A stretch of 64,000 nt of DNA from Vibrio mangrovi (GCF_024346955.1 NZ_AP024884.1:806001-870000), one strand, 5' to 3'. Shown: positions 37,754 through 47,614, counted from the stretch's first letter. Notes: generated from the letters alone by a model not told the origin. Program-made: numbers and translations.

Positions 37754-39475
37754 TTACGGGGTGGTAAGGCAGAAAATGTTCTGATTTTCTGGTTGTGAAT
37801 TGCTTATTTGTACGATTTGACCATCCTCCATTTCGATCAATTGATCTGCCAACTCAAAATATCGGTCATCATGGCTGATAACAACAATTGCTTTATTCTG
37901 TTTTTTCAAATGCGGTAAAATCGAATGATAAAAAATCGATTTAAACGTAGGATCCTGATCCGCTGCCCACTCATCAAACAGATAAAACTGTTTATCATCA
38001 AGGTAAGAAACCAGCAAAGCAAGCCGCTTTCTTTGCCCATCAGATAGAGAAAGCGTACTGAATCGATTACCAGAAAGATGTACTTTCTCTGACAAACCAA
38101 AATCACGCATCAGTGACTCAACTTCTGATGAGTCCATTGTTCTATTGCCCAACAATCGGTTAAAGAGATAATAATCTGAATAAATTGCAGATATATTATT
38201 TCTGGCTGCATCCATATTCTGATGATTTATAAGCTCGCTCCCAAAAAAAATCTCACCGGAATCAGCCGAATAATGCAACGTCAGTAACTTCCCTATCGTA
38301 GATTTTCCTGAACCATTGCCGCCAACGATAAAGGTAACCTCTCCCTTCTTTATTGAAAAATTCAAAGGTCCGACCAAAAAACCATCGTCATGTTCTGACA
38401 AGTTAGACAAAGATAATTTGTACTGAAAGTAAACATCCCTAAAATGAATCGCATTCCATACAGGAATCTTTTCTATACTTCCTGCATTTTCATCAGGAAA
38501 ATTCTGTAAAGAATCATTAATTTTCCTTAAGGATATTTTCGCCATTGCGAGCATAGGGACAGCATTCATGATCGTTCCAACAGGACTGGCAATATATAAA
38601 AGAATCATCGTCACACCAATTAATTCTGTCACTGTAATTGAAGTATAATTGACAAATATGAATGCAATACAACCAATAACAAATAAGCTAAATATCTCAC
38701 CATAACTTGCTGCCACAATATGAATTGTTCTTGCTTTCCTATCGGCAAGAATAACTCGCTCTTCACTATCAATTAAATCGTTCTGTAAGAAATCCTGCCT
38801 TTTTTCTCTGTCTAGCTTTAACTCTTTTACACCATACACTAAGCTATTGATATTCATATATAATGAATCAGTTTCACTTCTGGATTTTCTTAAAAAGGCA
38901 TTTCCGGCTAATGCAGGTAACTGATATGTGATAGCACCAATAATGACAGATGAGATAACAAACCAAAAAATATTTACATTCAGAAAAAATAAGAATATGA
39001 ATGCTCCTGATAATGTCACAACACTGACAATCAGATCCGGCAACATTCTTGCTCCCATACATATATTTCCTATATCTGTTGAGAACATAGCAATTAACCG
39101 AGCACTACCAAATGATTCTATATTGGATAGCGAAGTATTTAATATACGATGATAAATATCTGTTCTGATTTTTTTCGCAATATTCAAAGAAACACGCATG
39201 AATATAACCTGTGAACAGATACGCATAATTAAAAAACATAGACATAGTAATAGAAATACCAGAGCCATCTTGATGTGTGCGATCTCAATATTCCATATAA
39301 CGGTTTGCCCACTTGAAACGGTTTCCAGACTTAATGGATCCGGTGTATAAACCAGCAAAATAAGGGGAATTACAAGCGAATAAGCAAAACCAGCACCTAA
39401 GCCAGTAAGAACTGACAGGAAAATAGAATGAGGAGCATACTGGCTGAATAATGAAAGAAGTGATGTAAGCTTCAT
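37754..39475 (-). CDS. PvdE/SyrD-type cyclic-peptide ABC exporter
   Basis: A fused membrane-plus-ATPase half transporter of about 573 residues from the ATG at 39475; an upstream in-frame start at 39553 would run inside the acylase gene. The N-terminal half has about six hydrophobic segments. The ATPase has Walker A VGGNGSGKST, the signature SLSDGQRKRLAL and Walker B YLFDEWAADQDP. That DEWAADQDP form is the hallmark of the cyclic-peptide/siderophore exporter family of PvdE and SyrD. It should move the peptide product or its acylated precursor across the inner membrane. The acylase stop and this start read TAATATG, so the two are translationally coupled, and the pair acts as an export-and-trim unit. 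Confidence 0.9.
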   Translation of the reverse strand: MKLTSLLSLFSQYAPHSIFLSVLTGLGAGFAYSLVIPLILLVYTPDPLSLETVSSGQTVIWNIEIAHIKMALVFLLLCLCFLIMRICSQVIFMRVSLNIAKKIRTDIYHRILNTSLSNIESFGSARLIAMFSTDIGNICMGARMLPDLIVSVVTLSGAFIFLFFLNVNIFWFVISSVIIGAITYQLPALAGNAFLRKSRSETDSLYMNINSLVYGVKELKLDREKRQDFLQNDLIDSEERVILADRKARTIHIVAASYGEIFSLFVIGCIAFIFVNYTSITVTELIGVTMILLYIASPVGTIMNAVPMLAMAKISLRKINDSLQNFPDENAGSIEKIPVWNAIHFRDVYFQYKLSLSNLSEHDDGFLVGPLNFSIKKGEVTFIVGGNGSGKSTIGKLLTLHYSADSGEIFFGSELINHQNMDAARNNISAIYSDYYLFNRLLGNRTMDSSEVESLMRDFGLSEKVHLSGNRFSTLSLSDGQRKRLALLVSYLDDKQFYLFDEWAADQDPTFKSIFYHSILPHLKKQNKAIVVISHDDRYFELADQLIEMEDGQIVQISNSQPENQNIFCLTTP

Positions 39476-39476
39476 A

Positions 39477-41975
39477 TTAGGGTTCTGGCTGCAATTGATA
39501 ATGGCTGCGTACATGCTCAGGTTCAGCAGGTAAGCGATAATAGTCCACCGCATTAAACGGCTGAATCATGTCATCGTAATGGCGGCTGAAAACATTCCCT
39601 GATTGCCCGGTTGAATTCATATACAAGTGCTGAGTATTATCCGATCCAATCATCATTATCTGACGAAAGCTGGAACCAAATTTTTGTACTAACCCTTTAG
39701 ACTTCACAAATGTTGAAGGTGCAATATTAATACTATTGCCACCACCACCATGAGCAGCTTCCCGGGTAAAAATCAGATCCAACAGACGAATCTGACTAAA
39801 AGGAATATGTTCAAACGAAGAGTGCAGCGCTTTCTCTAGACGCCACTGATGAATATCCCTTCCCAGCAACTTATCCAGTTTTTTCAGTGTGCGCTTAAAA
39901 GATTCGGCTAAAATCGCAGAGCAGCTTTCATGTTGAAGAGTTTCAATATTATCACACCAATCAGCCTGAGTTTCTCCACGAAGTATCTTTAACGTCAAAG
40001 TGTAAGGCATTGTTGGAAGCATTAAACGTAACTGTTCACTCTGCTTTGCCTGTAAGTAACTATGGCTAAATTCATCATCAAATAACATTTTATTTAATTC
40101 CGGAACCCATACAGCAATAAGCAGCGCAGCAACACTATTTGGGCGCATATTCCCATCCCAGTGTTTTAAAGCAGAAATAAGTTCTTTTTCTCTACGTGTA
40201 TCCACTTCAATCTGGACCAGTGTATCTCTTAGCGCGTACAACCCACCATCATATAGATCTGCCTGAATTTCTTTATGAGATTTTATATCTATATATCCTT
40301 GCTTATGCAGAGTATCCGTCAATAGAGACTGAATTCGCTTAGCCCGGAGAGGTAAGGCCCATTCATTCGAAATATAATACGGATAATCTTCCGGACTCAG
40401 ATCATTATTCGCTGAAACAATCATACCAGAAGCCGGATTAAACGCTCGGGGCATTTCTTGCGAAGGAATAAATCCTTTCCAACTATAGAGAGGATCCCAT
40501 CCGGGTGCAGGCACCAAACCGTGGCCTTTCCCGCGAATAGGAATCATACCGGCACTGATATAACCGATATTTTCCCGATCAGCATACAATAAGTTGAGAG
40601 CCGGAGCTCTGAGCTTTGATACAGCCGTTTGAAACTGATTCCAGTTGCTGGCATGAGTAATTGAAAAAAAAGCCTCATAAGAGGTATCTTTCGGGAGTAA
40701 AGCCGTCCATTTAAAACTAAATGTTGTATCAATTGTTTTATCGAAATCACTAATGATCGGCCCGTTGTCAGTATAACGAATATCAACAGAAACAGGCTTC
40801 AGAGGTTCTCTCAACACCGCGGGAAATCTGGCTTTCACACGAATTTTTTTTGTCACAACTTGCACTTTCTTCCATGAGCCATCCTGAGACAGATATAAAT
40901 TAGGGTTTTGTGGATGAATTTTTTCAATATATAAATCCTGAATATCTGCGGGCAGATTCGTCCCTCCCCAAAGAATATTTTCATTTTTTCCAAATATGAT
41001 TAGAGGAAGACCAACCAGACTCATTCCTGAAGCCTGAAATCCAGGGGCTGATTGATGAACGACATACCACAAAGAAGGAATTTGTAATCCTAAATGAGGA
41101 TCATTGACCAAAACAGGAAAGCCAGAACGAGATAATTTAGATGAAATGACCCAACCGTTACTGCCAACATTCATACCTCCATTTTTTAAAACCGACTCAT
41201 TAAACCATTTTAAATCAAGAAATGACGGAAATAACTTCGCAACATCCTGATGATCAAAATCAATAGGAGCAACTTCAGCTGGTTCAGGATAAATGTCATT
41301 AAAATTTGCTGTGGGAAGTATAAATTTTGCGGCGGCACGGGTCAGTTCACTAAACATATTTCCTGACAGGTTAAGGGCAAACATCTTACTCCATGCCAGA
41401 GAGTCAATCGGAGTCCAGGGAGCAGGAGAATCCGGCAACGATAAGAATTCTACAGGTAATTGCTGCTGACTTGATAGCCAGGCATTCACCCCGGCACTAT
41501 AAGCAACAAGCGATGCCTGTGCATCGTGAGATAAAGCTGTCCACGCACTTTGAGCAGCCTGTTCAAGGTCGAGAGTTTTCATCCATATATCCTGATGGAG
41601 AAATTCACTGCCAAAAACTTCGCTAAGTTCACCTTTAACAAGCAGACGTTGAATTTCCATCTGCCACATACGATCAGAAGCATGAGCGAAACCCATTGCA
41701 AAATAAAGATCCCGCTCCGACTGAGCTTTAATATAGGCAACACCATGTTCATCCCGGTTGATAGCAACATGACCTGACAGCGATGGAAAAGAAAGCGTCG
41801 CTTCTGCCTGCGGTAAACTACGTGCTAATTGCAAGTACAAAATGGAACCGATAATCATCAGGGGTAGGACGAAATAAATTATGATTCCGAAACTGATGGG
41901 AAAGCGATGAAATAATTTCATGATGCTCTGGTGAGATTTTGTATTAACGGATTTGAATGGAAAAACCGACCTCAT
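39477..41975 (-). CDS. penicillin-acylase-family Ntn hydrolase (PvdQ-like), membrane-anchored
   Basis: 832 residues. One hydrophobic segment near the N-terminus (about 27-50, FGIIIYFVLPLMIIGSILYL) targets it to the periplasm as a signal anchor. The alpha-chain region has RDEHGVAYIKA and AMGFAHASDRMWQMEIQRL; the self-cleavage site is GSNGW with nucleophile Ser272, followed by VNDPHLGLQIPSLWY. These are the penicillin G acylase/PvdQ/acyl-homoserine-lactone acylase features. Enzymes of this type remove acyl chains; PvdQ deacylates the pyoverdine precursor in the periplasm (family knowledge). Given the FAAL-loaded chain and the coupled PvdE-like exporter, it probably removes the fatty acid after export. 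The ATG at 41921 is an alternative start nearer the anchor. The gene opens the exporter operon; AT content is high. Confidence 0.88.
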   Translation of the reverse strand: MRSVFPFKSVNTKSHQSIMKLFHRFPISFGIIIYFVLPLMIIGSILYLQLARSLPQAEATLSFPSLSGHVAINRDEHGVAYIKAQSERDLYFAMGFAHASDRMWQMEIQRLLVKGELSEVFGSEFLHQDIWMKTLDLEQAAQSAWTALSHDAQASLVAYSAGVNAWLSSQQQLPVEFLSLPDSPAPWTPIDSLAWSKMFALNLSGNMFSELTRAAAKFILPTANFNDIYPEPAEVAPIDFDHQDVAKLFPSFLDLKWFNESVLKNGGMNVGSNGWVISSKLSRSGFPVLVNDPHLGLQIPSLWYVVHQSAPGFQASGMSLVGLPLIIFGKNENILWGGTNLPADIQDLYIEKIHPQNPNLYLSQDGSWKKVQVVTKKIRVKARFPAVLREPLKPVSVDIRYTDNGPIISDFDKTIDTTFSFKWTALLPKDTSYEAFFSITHASNWNQFQTAVSKLRAPALNLLYADRENIGYISAGMIPIRGKGHGLVPAPGWDPLYSWKGFIPSQEMPRAFNPASGMIVSANNDLSPEDYPYYISNEWALPLRAKRIQSLLTDTLHKQGYIDIKSHKEIQADLYDGGLYALRDTLVQIEVDTRREKELISALKHWDGNMRPNSVAALLIAVWVPELNKMLFDDEFSHSYLQAKQSEQLRLMLPTMPYTLTLKILRGETQADWCDNIETLQHESCSAILAESFKRTLKKLDKLLGRDIHQWRLEKALHSSFEHIPFSQIRLLDLIFTREAAHGGGGNSINIAPSTFVKSKGLVQKFGSSFRQIMMIGSDNTQHLYMNSTGQSGNVFSRHYDDMIQPFNAVDYYRLPAEPEHVRSHYQLQPEP

Positions 41976-42139
41976 ACAATCCGAATAATTACTGATAAAA
42001 CATGGTAGTAGTTTACACTACATCCGATATTTTTGAACACGTTTAATTTCCTAAAAGCAGATGTCAGTGATAAGTCATGATAAGAAAAATATAAGACTCT
42101 CACCTAGTTCCGAAACGGATTGGATACTGTCTCATCAAA

Positions 42140-42170
42140 TATCCCCATGATCGGATAGCTCATGAGGATA
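42140..42170. terminator. hairpin downstream of the sugar transporter
   Basis: TATCCCCATGA (42140-42150) and TCATGAGGATA (42160-42170) form an 11-base stem with one wobble pair and a nine-base loop, just past the xylE stop. The T-run after it on the minus strand is short, so it is a weak terminator at best. The rest of 41976-42197 shows nothing clear. Confidence 0.45.
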
Positions 42171-42197
42171 CAAAAAATTACCAAAAGCAAATTAGCC

Positions 42198-43601
42198 TTA
42201 TGACAAATCGGCAGTTTTCAGGCGCTGTCCGCTCCGGGCAGAACCATGCTGCCAAAGCTTTTCCAGTTGCTCCAGAGACTTGCCTTTGGTCTCCGGCACC
42301 CAACGATAAACAAAATAGACGGTAAAAATACCCATCACGCCATACAGCCAGAATGGGAAACCACCGTGAAACTGCTGATAGATGAAACTCTCTTTTTCAT
42401 TCATCATCGGGAAAGTCTGAGAAACCACAAAATTCGCAAACCACTGGGCAAACACAGCAATCGATAAAGCCCGGGAACGGACACTATTCGGGAAGATCTC
42501 TGCCAGCAACACCCAGGTGACAGGTCCGAGTGATAATGCGAAAGAAGCAATATATAACAGCATAAAAATCAACAGATAACCGCCGATAGCATTCAGGTAT
42601 GCCGCAGTTCCGATCGCCAGCATACTGACTGCCATTAAACCGGCACCAATCATCATCAGCGGGCGGCGGCCCAGTTTGTCGACAGTAAAAATCGCCAACA
42701 CGGTAAAGCTTAAATTGACGGCACCAACCAATATGGTTTGCAGCAGCGCGATATCGGTTGTGGAATCACTGAAGCCTTTCAGAATTGCCGGAGCGTAGTA
42801 TAGAAAAACATTAATTCCCGTCACCTGCTGTAACACACTCAGCATAATGCCGATCAGTAATACACCGAACAAACCTGCCGCCACAATACCGGGACGCCGG
42901 GTTTGCACCAGTGATTGCTTGATCTCTTCCCATTGCGGTTCAACATTCTGGTGTGGATTAATCGCTTTGAGCAACGTATGCGCTTCGTTGTCCCGGCCTT
43001 TCAGTGCCAGCCAGCGCGGCGTTTCCGGGACGGTAAACAGCAATGCGAAAAACACAGTGGCCGGAATCACTTCTGAGGCAAACATATAGCGCCAGCCTAC
43101 GACATTCAGCCAGTTATCATTGCCTAGTAAAGCAATCCCGTAGTTAACGAAATAGACCACCAGCATACCGAAGATAATGGCAAACTGGTTCCATGCAACC
43201 AGCCCGCCCCGCCGGGTTGGCGGTGCAACTTCAGCGATATACATAGGAGAAACCATCGAAGCAATACCAACCCCGACACCACCGATAATCCGGTAAATCA
43301 CAAAGGTCCAGTACTGCTCCGGAATCGCAGAACCGATGGCAGAAATAAGAAAAAGTAATGCCGCGATAATCAGTGCACCACGCCGTCCATAACGGTTACT
43401 GACATAACCGGCCAGTGCGGCCCCGAGCACACAACCTATCAGGGCAGAAGAAGCGGCGAAACCAAGCTCTGCCGCCGTGAGCTGAAAATAGTTCTGCAAC
43501 GCTTCAACAGCGCCGGAAATAACCGCCGTATCATAACCAAACAATAATCCACCTAACGCAACAACCAGGGTTAAATGGACAACATTCGTACCTGTTTTCA
43601 T
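42198..43601 (-). CDS. xylE: D-xylose:proton symporter, MFS sugar porter
   Basis: 467 residues with 12 predicted membrane segments of the sugar-porter family. LGGLLFGYDTAVISGAVEAL opens helix 1, YRIIGGVGVGIASMVSPMYIAEVAP and GGLVAWNQFAIIFG follow, PETPRWLALKGRDNEA begins the central loop, and VPETKGKSLEQLE ends the last helix. The run of matches to E. coli XylE, including NWLNVVGWRYMFASE, is strong, so xylose is the likely substrate, moved with protons across the inner membrane. It is divergent from xylA, which supports the assignment. GAGGT lies about eight bases before the ATG. Galactose or arabinose specificity cannot be excluded from sequence alone. Confidence 0.85.
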   Translation of the reverse strand: MKTGTNVVHLTLVVALGGLLFGYDTAVISGAVEALQNYFQLTAAELGFAASSALIGCVLGAALAGYVSNRYGRRGALIIAALLFLISAIGSAIPEQYWTFVIYRIIGGVGVGIASMVSPMYIAEVAPPTRRGGLVAWNQFAIIFGMLVVYFVNYGIALLGNDNWLNVVGWRYMFASEVIPATVFFALLFTVPETPRWLALKGRDNEAHTLLKAINPHQNVEPQWEEIKQSLVQTRRPGIVAAGLFGVLLIGIMLSVLQQVTGINVFLYYAPAILKGFSDSTTDIALLQTILVGAVNLSFTVLAIFTVDKLGRRPLMMIGAGLMAVSMLAIGTAAYLNAIGGYLLIFMLLYIASFALSLGPVTWVLLAEIFPNSVRSRALSIAVFAQWFANFVVSQTFPMMNEKESFIYQQFHGGFPFWLYGVMGIFTVYFVYRWVPETKGKSLEQLEKLWQHGSARSGQRLKTADLS

Positions 43602-43922
43602 CTGAATGACCTCTTTTATCTTTGTAGGGTGTCTTTCTATCCATGCGACCTCAGGAAAATAATTCAGTCAGCCTTGAGATTGCCTAGATATATATGGTCA
43701 AACGATGTGGGTTTGCATATTACGGAATAATTCAACCGGATTATGATTTTTAACTTATGTGATCAGACTGACGGGCACATATTTTTAAAAAACAACCCAG
43801 ATCAAATTTAAAAAAATGAGTAATAGCGATAAGAAAAAACACAATTGCCGCCTCCTGAATAATCCCTTCATGATGAATTGAATTTATTCACGCTGAATTG
43901 ATTAACTCGCAGGAAAACCATC
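43602..43922. promoter_or_regulatory. xylE-xylA divergent control region
   Basis: 321 bases separate the two divergent xylose genes. The region is AT-rich. It should hold both promoters and any xylose-regulator site, but I see no convincing palindrome or standard CRP site. The xylA ribosome site is GCAGGAAAAC before the ATG at 43923. No xylR or xylB is in the window. Confidence 0.55.
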
Positions 43923-45242
43923 ATGACTGAATTTTTTAAATCTATTGAACCGATTCAATTTGAAGGGACAGATTCAACCAATCCCTTAGCATTTCATCAC
44001 TATGACCCAGACCGGATGATTCTCGGTAAATCAATGAAAGAACATCTGCGTTTCTCCGCCTGTTACTGGCACAACTTTGTCTGGCCGGGAGCCGATGTTT
44101 TCGGTGCCGGAACATTTGAACGTCCGTGGCATCAGCCCGGCAACGCGATGGAACTGGCCCAGTTGAAAGCCGACCTTGCTTTTGAGTTTTTTACCAAACT
44201 CAACGTTCCCTACTACTGCTTCCACGATACCGATGTCGCCCCGGAAGGCCAGTCGCTCAAAGAGTATGCCGACAATTTCTCCGCTATGGTTGATATGCTG
44301 GAGCGCAAACAGCAGGAAACAGGCGTCAGACTTTTGTGGGGCACGGCAAACGCCTTCTCTAACCCGCGTTATATGGCTGGTGCCGGAAGTAATCCGGATC
44401 CGAAAGTATTCGCTTATGCCGCGACTCAGATCTTTCATGCCATGGGAGCAACGCAACGGCTCGGTGGCGAAAACTATGTACTGTGGGGTGGCCGGGAAGG
44501 CTATGAAACATTGCTGAATACCGACTTACGTCAGGAACGGAAGCAACTGGGCCGCCTGATGCAGATGGTGGTTGAGCACAAACACAAAATCGGTTTTAAC
44601 GGCACCATTCTCATCGAGCCCAAACCGCAGGAGCCAACCAAACACCAGTACGACTATGACTGTGCGACGGTATACGGATTCTTAAAACAGTTCGGCCTTG
44701 AGAATGAAATCAAAGTCAATATTGAAGCCAACCACGCGACACTGGCCGGACACAGCTTCCATCATGAAGTGGCAACGGCATTGTCACTTGGCATTTTCGG
44801 TTCAATCGATACCAATCGCGGTGATGCTCAACTCGGCTGGGATACCGATCAATTCCCGAACAGTGTGGAAGAAAATACACTGGTGATGTATGAAATTCTT
44901 AAGGCGGGTGGTTTCACGACCGGCGGACTGAATTTTGATGCCAAACTACGTCGTCCATCGATCGATGCTGCCGACCTGTTCTACGGTCATATCGGTGGAA
45001 TGGATACGATGGCACTGGCACTGGAACGGGCTGCGGACATGATAGAAAATGACCAGCTTGCCAGACATATTGCGCAGCGTTATGCCGACTGGGGACAAGA
45101 TCTCGGCAACGATATTCTGTCCGGGCATCATACACTGGCATCTCTGGCTCAGTATGCCGTTAATAATAATATCGCTCCGCAAAAAGTTTCCGGACAGCAG
45201 GAGTATCTGGAAAATCTGGTCAACCGATTTATTTACCGGTAA
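43923..45242 (+). CDS. xylA: xylose isomerase
   Basis: 439 residues, the usual length for the class II enzyme. Recognisable parts are FHHYDPDRMILGKSMKEHLRFSACYWHNFVWPGADVFG, the catalytic-His segment YYCFHDTDVAPEG, VLWGGREGYETLLNTD, the metal-binding IEPKPQEPTKHQYD, IEANHATLAGHSFHHE, and GSIDTNRGDAQLGWDTDQFP. It converts D-xylose to D-xylulose in the cytoplasm using two divalent metals. Kinase and regulator genes are absent here, so the rest of the pathway must lie elsewhere. Divergent from xylE. Confidence 0.97.
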   Translation: MTEFFKSIEPIQFEGTDSTNPLAFHHYDPDRMILGKSMKEHLRFSACYWHNFVWPGADVFGAGTFERPWHQPGNAMELAQLKADLAFEFFTKLNVPYYCFHDTDVAPEGQSLKEYADNFSAMVDMLERKQQETGVRLLWGTANAFSNPRYMAGAGSNPDPKVFAYAATQIFHAMGATQRLGGENYVLWGGREGYETLLNTDLRQERKQLGRLMQMVVEHKHKIGFNGTILIEPKPQEPTKHQYDYDCATVYGFLKQFGLENEIKVNIEANHATLAGHSFHHEVATALSLGIFGSIDTNRGDAQLGWDTDQFPNSVEENTLVMYEILKAGGFTTGGLNFDAKLRRPSIDAADLFYGHIGGMDTMALALERAADMIENDQLARHIAQRYADWGQDLGNDILSGHHTLASLAQYAVNNNIAPQKVSGQQEYLENLVNRFIYR

Positions 45243-45271
45243 ACCACATTTACGGGTGAACCACTGTCAGA

Positions 45272-45303
45272 ACAGCTCAGGGAAATGATTCTCTGAGCTG
45301 TTT
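45272..45303. terminator. hairpin between convergent genes
   Basis: AACAGCTCAG (45272-45281) pairs perfectly with CTGAGCTGTT (45294-45303) around a 12-base loop, between the xylA stop and the slipin stop. No long T-run follows on either strand, so it may act as a bidirectional but weak terminator. Confidence 0.6.
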
Positions 45304-45334
45304 GTGGAACCCTCTATTTATTCAGATTCAGGTA

Positions 45335-46117
45335 TTATTTCTTCGGTGGGTCCTGAGGTTTAAACAGTTGCTCCATCAGCGACATCGGGATCGGGAAAAG
45401 AATCGTCGAACTCTTTTCTCCGGCAATTTCTGTCAGAGTCTGTAAGTAACGCAGCATAATCGCATTCGGTTCCCGAGCCAGACTGTTAGCCGCTTCAACC
45501 AGTTTTTCAGATGCTTCCATTTCCCCTGAGGCATGAATAACTTTTGCCCGCCGGACTCTTTCTGCTTCTGCCTGCTTGGCAATCGCCCGGATCATAGCTT
45601 CATTCAGATCAACGTGTTTAATCTCTACATTAGAAACTTTGATTCCCCAACCTTCGGTACGGGCGTCCAGAATAGACTGAATATCGGCATTGAGCATATC
45701 CCGGTTAGCCAGCATCTCGTCCAGATCATGCTGCCCCAGAACCGACCGTAATGTCGTCTGAGCCAGTTGAGACGTTGCCTGTAGATAATTCTCAACATTG
45801 ATAATCGCTTTCTGAGAATCAATCACCCGAAAATAAATCACCGCGTTGACCCGGACTGAAACATTATCCCGGCTGATCACATCCTGAGACGGCACATCCA
45901 TAACGACGGTCCGTAAATCGACCCGGACCATTTGTTGAATGACCGGAACGACAATAATCATTCCCGGACCTTTCACTTTCTGAAACCGTCCCAGAAAGAA
46001 GATCACACCTCTTTCGTACTCACGTAAGATACGGAAGATGCGAACCACAATGACCACAATAAGAATCACAATCAAAATGGGGGTAAGCATCTCGCTATTC
46101 ACTGGTAGATCGATCAT
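45335..46117 (-). CDS. slipin / stomatin-like SPFH protein
   Basis: 260 residues: a short N-terminal membrane segment (ILIVILIVVIVVRIF), the SPFH domain starting YERGVIFFLGRFQKVKGPGMIIVVP, QDVISRDNVSVRVNAVIYFRV, and a coiled C-terminal part EAMIRAIAKQAEAERVRRAKVIHASGE. Slipins are membrane-organising proteins, and in bacteria they are cleaved by the partner NfeD-type serine protease (family knowledge). The start overlaps the NfeD stop by four bases (ATGA), so the pair is co-translated. Physiological role here is unknown. Confidence 0.9.
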   Translation of the reverse strand: MIDLPVNSEMLTPILIVILIVVIVVRIFRILREYERGVIFFLGRFQKVKGPGMIIVVPVIQQMVRVDLRTVVMDVPSQDVISRDNVSVRVNAVIYFRVIDSQKAIINVENYLQATSQLAQTTLRSVLGQHDLDEMLANRDMLNADIQSILDARTEGWGIKVSNVEIKHVDLNEAMIRAIAKQAEAERVRRAKVIHASGEMEASEKLVEAANSLAREPNAIMLRYLQTLTEIAGEKSSTILFPIPMSLMEQLFKPQDPPKK

Positions 46118-47556
46118 TTTTCCGTCTCCCTGTTACTGTCCGGCCCGGCACCGTTCCGACCTGTAGCTTTTCCGACTTGTAGCACCAACCCTTTCACGGC
46201 CTGTATAACCACAGTTTCTCCCCGTTTCACCGGTTCGTCACTGACGGCAGCCCAACGTTCCCCTCTGACCTGAAGGAATCCGTGCGCGGCAAAACTTTCA
46301 CTGGCTCTGATTTCACTCCCGACCAGAGAATCCAGACCACTGACAACTTGCTTTTTCCTCAGTTTCCAGACATTTTTCAGGACAAAAATCACCAGTGCTG
46401 CCGAAACCAGCGCAATCGAATAAATCAGATACAGTGACACGCTCAGCTCAGGCAAATCACTGTCGATCAGAAACACCGATCCCAGTGTAAAAACCACAAT
46501 GCCACTGATCCCGAACAGCCCGAAACTGGGGACAAAGGATTCCGCAACCAACAGAGCAATTCCGACCGCCATCAGGCCCAGTCCGGCGTAGTTCACCGGT
46601 AATAGCTGGAATGCATACAGCGCAATCAGCAGTGCGACTGCTCCGGTAATCCCGGCGATGCCGAAACCCGGACTGTAGAATTCCAGTAACAGGCCGTAAA
46701 CCCCAATCATCATCAGGATATAAGCAATGTTCGGATCGGTAATAGTGGCAAGAAACTGATTACGCATATCCGGCTCATGCAGCTCAAGAACAGCATTGGC
46801 AAAATGCATGGTCTGCTGCTGTTGATTGACCGTAATTTCCTGACCATCCAGAGCCTGTAACAACGACGCCGGGTCATCAGTAACCAGATTCACCACGTTC
46901 AGTTTCAGAGCTTCGGATGCAGAGAGGGTCGCTGCGTCTTTCACTGCTTTCTCTGCCCATTCCACATTCCTTCCCCGTAACTGAGCCAGTGAGCGAATAT
47001 AGGCAATCGAATCATTGAGCACTTTCTTTTCCATTGCACTCGGCTCATGACTGCCGCCTTCATCTTTCTGTTCTCCGGAAGGCCCGCTGATATTGACAGG
47101 TGTGGCTGCACCCAGTGTGGTCGCCGGTGACATCGCGGCAATGTGGCAGGCATAGAGAATATATGTTCCGGCACTGGCTGCCCGGGCGCCCTGAGGATAA
47201 ACCAGACAAAGGACCGGAATTTTTGAGGCAAGAATCTGTTGATTGATATCGCGCAACGTGGAGCTGAGTCCACCGGGAGTATCGAGTGTGATGATGATGG
47301 CGGAAACATCCGGCCTCTGATTCGCCTGCCGGATTCCTTTTGTCACATAGTCTCCTACAGCAGGACCAATTGCTCCGCTGATGGAGAGAACCGGGACTGT
47401 CTCAGACAACACCCTTTGTGACGAAGCACCGTTACCGTCAGAGACAGCATGATCTTCAACGACAGCAGAGCCTTCAGGTACAGTGACGTCAGCAACAGAC
47501 AGGCCGGTAAAACCGATGAGACAGCCTAAAACTATCCCCAGAACCCGATGATACAT
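46114..47556 (-). CDS. NfeD family ClpP-fold membrane serine protease
   Basis: About 480 residues from the ATG at 47556 (GGAAAG just upstream); an in-frame GTG lies at 47568. A signal peptide (VLGIVLGCLIGFTGLSVA) leads to a ClpP-like domain: IIITLDTPGGLSSTLRDI, then VYPQGARAASAGTYILYA with the nucleophile Ser in the ASAGT turn, and SPATTLGAATPVN. Several membrane segments follow (YILMMIGVYGLLLEF, GITGAVALLIALYAF, GLMAVGIALLVAESF) and a C-terminal OB-fold domain (GSEIRASESFAAHGFLQVRGERWAAV). This full-length form cleaves its slipin partner, encoded immediately downstream. Confidence 0.9.
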   Translation of the reverse strand: MYHRVLGIVLGCLIGFTGLSVADVTVPEGSAVVEDHAVSDGNGASSQRVLSETVPVLSISGAIGPAVGDYVTKGIRQANQRPDVSAIIITLDTPGGLSSTLRDINQQILASKIPVLCLVYPQGARAASAGTYILYACHIAAMSPATTLGAATPVNISGPSGEQKDEGGSHEPSAMEKKVLNDSIAYIRSLAQLRGRNVEWAEKAVKDAATLSASEALKLNVVNLVTDDPASLLQALDGQEITVNQQQQTMHFANAVLELHEPDMRNQFLATITDPNIAYILMMIGVYGLLLEFYSPGFGIAGITGAVALLIALYAFQLLPVNYAGLGLMAVGIALLVAESFVPSFGLFGISGIVVFTLGSVFLIDSDLPELSVSLYLIYSIALVSAALVIFVLKNVWKLRKKQVVSGLDSLVGSEIRASESFAAHGFLQVRGERWAAVSDEPVKRGETVVIQAVKGLVLQVGKATGRNGAGPDSNRETEK

Positions 47557-47614
47557 CTGACTTTCCACACTATGTATATAATCAGAGTGTAGTTCAATAT
47601 GATGACGGTGTTCT

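Noticed and set aside
3366..42000. MbtH protein, thioesterase or PPTase hidden in small gaps
   Set aside because: Gaps between the cluster genes are mostly under 130 bases, and the larger ones (36.9-37.2 kb and 42.0-42.2 kb) hold no such frame.
43755..43785. CRP-like site TGTGATCAGACTGAC in the xyl control region
   Set aside because: The left half matches but the right half does not fit the TGTGA-N6-TCACA spacing.
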